DNA from: JAKEHZ01 sp035280505
GTDB lineage: Bacteria > Acidobacteriota > Blastocatellia > RBC074
Assembly: GCA_035280505.1 (NCBI GenBank)
Contig: DATEFT010000394.1
Location: forward strand, 1-9,900
Direction of reading: 5' to 3'
DNA: 9,900 bases
Below the pieces are notes generated by a model that made no database searches, was not told the origin of the DNA, and worked only from the letters and a program-made list of their open reading frames with translations. Made by a program: the position numbers and the translations under genes. Below are positions 6,064 through 9,900 of this stretch, in pieces. Positions within the stretch are counted from its first letter, which is position 1; each line of letters begins with the position of its first letter.

Positions 6064-7224
6064 CTAGTTTTGATAGGCCTCGTTTGGCTTGACGATCCGG
6101 ATGTAATGATCCGTAAATTTGAAATGCGATCCCGGCAACTCGATCTGCGGCATATGACATGACGCGCAGTTTCGATTTCCGATCCGGCAACCGGGGATCG
6201 AGCCGGCGGCGGCCGGTTTCGCGCGGCCTTTGACCGGTCTCCGGTTCGCGGTATGACAGGCCAGGCACTTGGCATCGTAATCGGCCGTCTCGGTCTTCAA
6301 CGACTCATGCGGATTGTGGCAAGCGGTGCAACTGATCTTCCGGTCGTCGGAATAACACTTGCTCTTGAAGATCCGATAGGGTTGATGACGAATATTGTTG
6401 ATCCCGAGGCCCCGCAGGACAGAGAGCTCGTCGGTCGTACTGTGACAGGAGGCGCAAAAATTCTGGGTCAACTCGTCACCGTTCAATCGGGCCGGATTGA
6501 AGATCAATTTGGCATTCGGTTGCCCGGCCTTGGCCGCCGCCACATGTTCGCCTCCCGGACCGTGGCAGGCCTCACAGCGGATCCCGGGTCTCAGTTGGTC
6601 GAGCTGCAACTGGTTGCCCTTGACGGCCCCGGTCGAATGACAGTTGAAACATCTCAAGGTCTCATCCTTCGGCAAGCGCCGGCCGACCGCTTCCTTCAAG
6701 GATTCGGGGAGCGCTTTCGAATGGCCGATGGTCAGATCCAGCCCTTTGACCTGATTGTAGAAACTGACGCGGCTCTCATAGAACTCCCCATCGTACTGCA
6801 ACAGATAGGTCTGCCCGGCCTTGCCCTGGCCGAAAGCGTAGAGAATCGGCAGGGTGACCGTCTCCCGGCCGTTCGTGACCGTATAGAAGCTCTGGCTCTG
6901 TTGCCGGGCGATCTCATAAGCATAGTCGCCGTTCTGAAAGACCATCTTCGGGTTCGCGATCAGCAGTTTGGACTCCGGCACCGGATCCATGGCCAGGCCC
7001 ATCGAGCTTTGCGCCTGAACTCGCGCCAGATCTTGATGGCATTCAGCACAGGCCTGATCGCCGATAAAGGCGGCCCCTGACGGAATCCGGGTCGGGTGCC
7101 ATCTCTCGGCGAGATTCCGCTGTCCGAAGATGACGGGCGAGCATGAATCGCCGATCCAAAAGATCAACAGCGACAGGATCACGATCGCCCGGCACAGGGC
7201 TTTTTTCCCGGGATGATGATTCAT
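6064..7224 (-). CDS. Seven-heme c-type cytochrome, c554-like
   Basis: This is a 386-residue exported multiheme cytochrome. Residues about 8-34 form a signal peptide (KKALCR, hydrophobic core, end near FGQ). Seven CXXCH heme-binding motifs occur at Cys59, 192, 217, 257, 299, 320 and 353. Typical features of c554-like proteins are present: GDQACAECH near the start, a beta-rich stretch at about 92-165 (FGQGKAGQTYLLQYDG...), RCFNCHSTGA, GIRCEACHGPGGEHV, SCTACHNPHE and a final CASCHMPQ followed by FTDHYIRI. Other histidines (for example 169, 227, 306, 373) could be distal heme ligands. It would act in periplasmic or extracellular electron transfer; donor and acceptor are unknown, and no oxidoreductase catalytic subunit lies in the window. 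In many related proteins I recall the heme part being fused to TPR repeats; here two separate TPR genes come just before it (11-nt gap). The ATG is preceded by a weak GGTGAGG. Heme attachment would need the Ccm or Ccs system, encoded elsewhere. Confidence 0.93.
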   Translation of the reverse strand: MNHHPGKKALCRAIVILSLLIFWIGDSCSPVIFGQRNLAERWHPTRIPSGAAFIGDQACAECHQDLARVQAQSSMGLAMDPVPESKLLIANPKMVFQNGDYAYEIARQQSQSFYTVTNGRETVTLPILYAFGQGKAGQTYLLQYDGEFYESRVSFYNQVKGLDLTIGHSKALPESLKEAVGRRLPKDETLRCFNCHSTGAVKGNQLQLDQLRPGIRCEACHGPGGEHVAAAKAGQPNAKLIFNPARLNGDELTQNFCASCHSTTDELSVLRGLGINNIRHQPYRIFKSKCYSDDRKISCTACHNPHESLKTETADYDAKCLACHTANRRPVKGRAKPAAAGSIPGCRIGNRNCASCHMPQIELPGSHFKFTDHYIRIVKPNEAYQN

Positions 7225-7235
7225 GCCTCACCGGC

Positions 7236-8474
7236 TCAGGGCTTGGGTTTAGATTGGTTCGGGTCGGACTTCTCTCCGGTCTCGTCGGTCGCCGGCGGTT
7301 GATTGCGTTGCCCCTGATAGAGCTTCTCCAGCCGTTGGAAGATTTCGCGTTCGCGGGCCGCGTCTTCGCGGCGGCCGCCGCGCGTGTAGGCGCGCGCGAG
7401 CGCATAGTGCATCTCCAGGCTGTCCGGCGCGAGACGCACCCCTTCTTCCAGCTCCTGGGTGGCCTTCTCGATCTCTCCCAGCTCGAGCAGCACGCGGCCC
7501 AGCACGTTCCGGGCCGGGTACATCTTGGGCGCCAGCCGCGCCGATTGCTCGGCCAGCGGCAGCGCCGCTTCGAAATCTTTGCGCTTGAAATACTCGAAGG
7601 CCATCTGCACCATCGAGGGGACGTGCGAGGGCGAGATCTTCAGTTCCCGGCGGAACTCTTCGATCGCCGCGTCGGGATCTTGACCCAGCAGGAAGACGCC
7701 GAAGGAGTAATGGACATTGGGAGTCTCGGGGTATTTCGCCAGCAGTTCATCGAAGGCCCGGCGAGCCTGGTCGCGGCGGTGAGCGGCCATATCGAACCCG
7801 GCGCGCCCGGCGATCAGGAGCGGTTCTCGTTTTTCCGAGGGCACCTCGTTCGGCAGAAAGGGCAGCCGCAGCATGGACAGCCCGAAGGCTTCGATGATCT
7901 TGGGGCTCTCGTATCCGACCCGCACGAACTCGCGCAGGATCTCGAACGACACCTCGAACTCCTGGAACCGCGCATATAGAATCGCGGTGTGATAACGGAC
8001 GACGTTTTCGATCTCTTGATTGCCGCCCAGGCCGAGAGTCCGGCTGCGCTGCAGCGAATTCACGGCGCGTTCGTATTCCCGGGTCTGAAACTCACAGAGC
8101 CCCAACATGCCCCAGGCCGGGCCTCGCTTGGGTTCGAGCGCGACCACGTTGCGCAGCGCGTCGCGAGCTTCGGCGTAGCGGTCTGCGTCATACATGATCG
8201 TTCCCACGTACCACCAGCCATCGGACCACTTGGGGCGCGCCTGCAGCACCCTGGCGTACAGTTCCAGCGCCTCGCTGAGCCGACCGGCTTCGCGGGCCGC
8301 ATCGGCGCGCTTGATCGTCGCCTCCACCGCCGCACTGGCCGGCGCGGCCGGCCGGGTCTTCGGCGGAGACTCACGTTTGGCCGCCGGCTGTGCATAGACC
8401 GTCCCTGAGAGCGCGAGCAGCGCTCCGACCAGGGAGATCCGCCTCAAAATTTGGAGAAGATCATCTACTTTCAT
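7236..8474 (-). CDS. Secreted tetratricopeptide repeat (TPR) protein, second of a pair
   Basis: This is a 412-residue protein with a signal peptide (RRISLVGALLALSG, cleavage after VYA at about residue 29), a Pro/Ala-rich linker (30-49) and TPR units of 34 residues at about 50-83, 84-117, 118-151, 251-284, 285-318, 319-352 and 353-386. The stretch 152-250 is helical and may hold degenerate repeats. The tail from 387 is polar, rich in Gln, Pro, Asp and Lys, and probably disordered. TPR superhelices bind other proteins, so a scaffold or chaperone role for the operon's cytochrome or propeller is likely, though not demonstrated. No catalytic domain is visible. The ATG overlaps the stop of the preceding TPR gene by four bases (ATGA) and has no good ribosome site of its own, pointing to translational coupling. 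It resembles the neighbouring TPR protein in layout but not closely in sequence. Confidence 0.92.
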   Translation of the reverse strand: MKVDDLLQILRRISLVGALLALSGTVYAQPAAKRESPPKTRPAAPASAAVEATIKRADAAREAGRLSEALELYARVLQARPKWSDGWWYVGTIMYDADRYAEARDALRNVVALEPKRGPAWGMLGLCEFQTREYERAVNSLQRSRTLGLGGNQEIENVVRYHTAILYARFQEFEVSFEILREFVRVGYESPKIIEAFGLSMLRLPFLPNEVPSEKREPLLIAGRAGFDMAAHRRDQARRAFDELLAKYPETPNVHYSFGVFLLGQDPDAAIEEFRRELKISPSHVPSMVQMAFEYFKRKDFEAALPLAEQSARLAPKMYPARNVLGRVLLELGEIEKATQELEEGVRLAPDSLEMHYALARAYTRGGRREDAAREREIFQRLEKLYQGQRNQPPATDETGEKSDPNQSKPKP

Positions 8475-9670
8475 CGTTCATCTGGCGCCTGTTTCTTCGG
8501 GTCCGGTTGCGCGACCGGGTCCTGTGAGCCCGGTTGTTTGGCCTGTCGTTCGGCGTTCAGCCTGTTCACCTCCGCCTGTTCCCGGTCGCCGTCATCTTTC
8601 CGGTTGAGCCGATAATAGACGGACGCCAGCAGGACCCGCGCCTCGATAAAATCCGGATGCTCTTTGGCGACGGCCTCCAGCAGCGGCTGGGCTTCGCCCA
8701 GTTTGCCCATAATCGTGTAGAGCGCGCCCAGGTTGTAGCGCGCGTACATGTCGCGCGGACGCAGCCGCGCCGCGCGGGACAGGTGGTCGAATGATTGGTC
8801 CAGGATCTTGTTCTGCCTGAGCACGATCCCCAGGTAGAGATGAGCCTCGAAATCATTGGGATTATCCGCCAACTCGCGGGTGAAGGCGACGCTCGCCTTC
8901 TCGATATCTCCGAGCCGCATCAGCGCCCGTCCATACCAGGCTTGCAGGCCGGGCAGCCGCGGATTCAACTCCAGCGCGCGCTCGAACTCTTTGAGGGACC
9001 CCTGCCCATCGTCGGCCACCAACAGGATCGACCCGATGAGCAAGCGCCCCTCGGCCGAATCCTCACCGCGAAAGACGCGGTCGATCAGAACTTGCCCCCT
9101 GGCGATCTGGTTGTCGCTGATCAGCGCGCTTCCCAACAGATAGGCGAAAGCGCGATCGTTGCCGTAGTTCGTCTCCAGCGGCGACAACAGTTCGATGACC
9201 TTTGAATAGTCGCCCAGTCGAACCTGGCAATCGGCCAGGAGCAGAACCGCCGCCCGCCATTCAGGCTGATCTTTGGCGATCGCGCCGATGAGCGTCGGCA
9301 GTTCGCCCGCCGCTTCGGTGAACAGGGCCGCCTTGTAATAGGCGAGCGCCAGGTTGTAACGGATCGTCTGATTCCCATGATCGAGAGTCAGCGCCTGCCG
9401 GTATTGAGTGATCGCGTCTTCGTAACGGCCCAACCGCGCATAGGCGGCTCCCAGGTTGGAACGAACGTCGCCCCGATCCGGATGCGTGGCCAGGATCGCC
9501 TGATAGCCGCGGATCGCTCCCTCGAGGTCCCCGGACTGATGCCGGCGAATCGCTTCTTCAAAAGCGCTCTCCACCTTACCGACCGCTCCCTGCGCAATCA
9601 CTTCTCCCCGGGCCAGGAGGGCCAGGGAGAGACAGGCCAGGGCTGCGCTGATCACTTTCAGTTTCCGCAT
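8471..9670 (-). CDS. Secreted tetratricopeptide repeat (TPR) protein, first gene of the operon
   Basis: This is a 399-residue protein. Residues 1-26 form a signal peptide (MRKLK, hydrophobic core, VIA before Gln27). TPR units are clear at about 33-66, 67-100, 206-239, 240-273, 274-307, 308-341 and 342-375, with weaker ones at 101-130 and 137-171, so nearly the whole mature chain is a TPR superhelix. The last 25 residues are Gln/Pro/Asp/Lys-rich and probably flexible. The likely role is protein binding in the periplasm or at the outer membrane, together with the other exported products of the operon. The ATG at 9670 gives an ideal signal peptide, yet the bases before it (an AGACTTCTGTC stretch) contain no Shine-Dalgarno and belong to a repeat array; translation may start by an SD-independent route. 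There is no better in-frame start nearby. Confidence 0.92.
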   Translation of the reverse strand: MRKLKVISAALACLSLALLARGEVIAQGAVGKVESAFEEAIRRHQSGDLEGAIRGYQAILATHPDRGDVRSNLGAAYARLGRYEDAITQYRQALTLDHGNQTIRYNLALAYYKAALFTEAAGELPTLIGAIAKDQPEWRAAVLLLADCQVRLGDYSKVIELLSPLETNYGNDRAFAYLLGSALISDNQIARGQVLIDRVFRGEDSAEGRLLIGSILLVADDGQGSLKEFERALELNPRLPGLQAWYGRALMRLGDIEKASVAFTRELADNPNDFEAHLYLGIVLRQNKILDQSFDHLSRAARLRPRDMYARYNLGALYTIMGKLGEAQPLLEAVAKEHPDFIEARVLLASVYYRLNRKDDGDREQAEVNRLNAERQAKQPGSQDPVAQPDPKKQAPDER

Positions 9671-9674
9671 GACA

Positions 9675-9841
9675 GAAGTCTAGAGAAGTCTGGAAAAGTC
9701 GGAAGAGGTTTGGACGCGATCCCTGCCTTTAAAAAGCCCAATCAACGAGGGTCCAAAAGCTGGTTTAGGGATGAGTCGAAGTCTGCGGAAGTCCACCCGC
9801 TTTGCTAGACTTTCCTCGACTTCTCTAGACTTTTCTAGACT
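9675..9841. repeat. Opposed arrays of a 10-nt AGTCTAGARA unit upstream of the operon
   Basis: On the plus strand AGTC begins at 9677, 9687 and 9697, exactly 10 nt apart; further AGTC words lie at 9774, 9780 and 9790. The reverse complement GACT then begins at 9808, 9818, 9828 and 9838, again exactly 10 nt apart. The left units (AGTCTAGAGA, AGTCTGGAAA) and the complement of the right units (AGTCTAGAAA, AGTCTAGAGA) are near identical, so the two arrays can form a long cruciform or hairpin; an inner 11-of-16 match pairs 9780-9795 with 9806-9821. The left array touches the start codon of the first TPR gene. Confidence 0.75.
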
Positions 9842-9900
9842 TGGTAATTGGCCTGTTCGGCCGGTTTGAAAACGCTCTAAATATACCGCAGATCGAGGGC
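9842..9900. other. Right edge, no gene visible; operon promoter probably between 9701 and 9900
   Basis: The remaining bases carry a short GGCC/GGCC stem (9850-9862) and an AT-rich TATATT on the minus strand near 9880. No coding frame with a ribosome site is seen. The minus-strand operon needs a promoter in the 9701-9900 interval; TTGATT and an AT-rich segment around 9727-9748 are possible elements, but none is convincing. Confidence 0.4.

Noticed and set aside
6045..6275. N-terminal extension of the propeller protein
   Set aside because: These 77 residues overlap the end of the cytochrome gene, are Arg/Ser/Pro-rich and precede a good signal peptide with a ribosome site at GTG 6044.
7236..9670. 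The two TPR genes as a simple tandem gene duplication
   Set aside because: Both have signal peptides and TPR units, but outside the repeat consensus the sequences and the repeat spacing differ, so recent duplication is not supported.

Overview
The window looks like chromosomal DNA of a Gram-negative soil or sediment bacterium, most likely an acidobacterium (Blastocatellia-like). This is an inference from three things: the protein families present (CRTAC1-type FG-GAP/UnbV protein, c554-like multiheme cytochrome, TPR lipoprotein-like secreted proteins, an esterase fused to an SMP-30 domain, a DUF1349-type lectin-fold protein), GC-rich codon use, and intergenic hairpins built from short CGCGAAA-type units. 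There is no rRNA, tRNA, transposase, CRISPR array or phage gene.

Layout. The first half is on the plus strand. A perfect 16-bp-stem hairpin (1-52) precedes a small single-pass membrane protein with an SH3b domain (150-665). A 486-base stretch without a convincing gene follows, holding a hairpin, a perfect 21-nt palindrome and a weak minus-strand ORF. Next come a secreted two-domain enzyme (1152-2930; esterase plus SMP-30/gluconolactonase propeller), a DUF1349-like concanavalin-fold protein (3064-3819) and a small secreted beta-rich protein (3863-4240). A CGCGAAA-type hairpin separates the enzyme from the next gene. A second copy (4259-4324) sits exactly between the two convergent halves, where it can serve as a bidirectional terminator.

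The second half is one tight minus-strand operon, read from 9670 down to 4335: a secreted TPR protein, a second secreted TPR protein (4-nt overlap), a seven-heme c-type cytochrome (11-nt gap) and a secreted seven-repeat FG-GAP propeller with a C-terminal ASPIC/UnbV domain (19-nt gap). All four have export signals, so the operon probably encodes a periplasmic or extracellular assembly in which the TPR proteins act as scaffolds around a redox protein and a calcium-binding propeller. Its biochemical job cannot be read from the sequence. The first gene has no visible Shine-Dalgarno and is preceded by an unusual array of AGTC/GACT words spaced at exactly 10 nt in opposing orientations (9675-9841).

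The most interesting material is this four-gene exported redox/scaffold operon and the intergenic hairpins whose arms are themselves 9- or 10-nt micro-tandem repeats.
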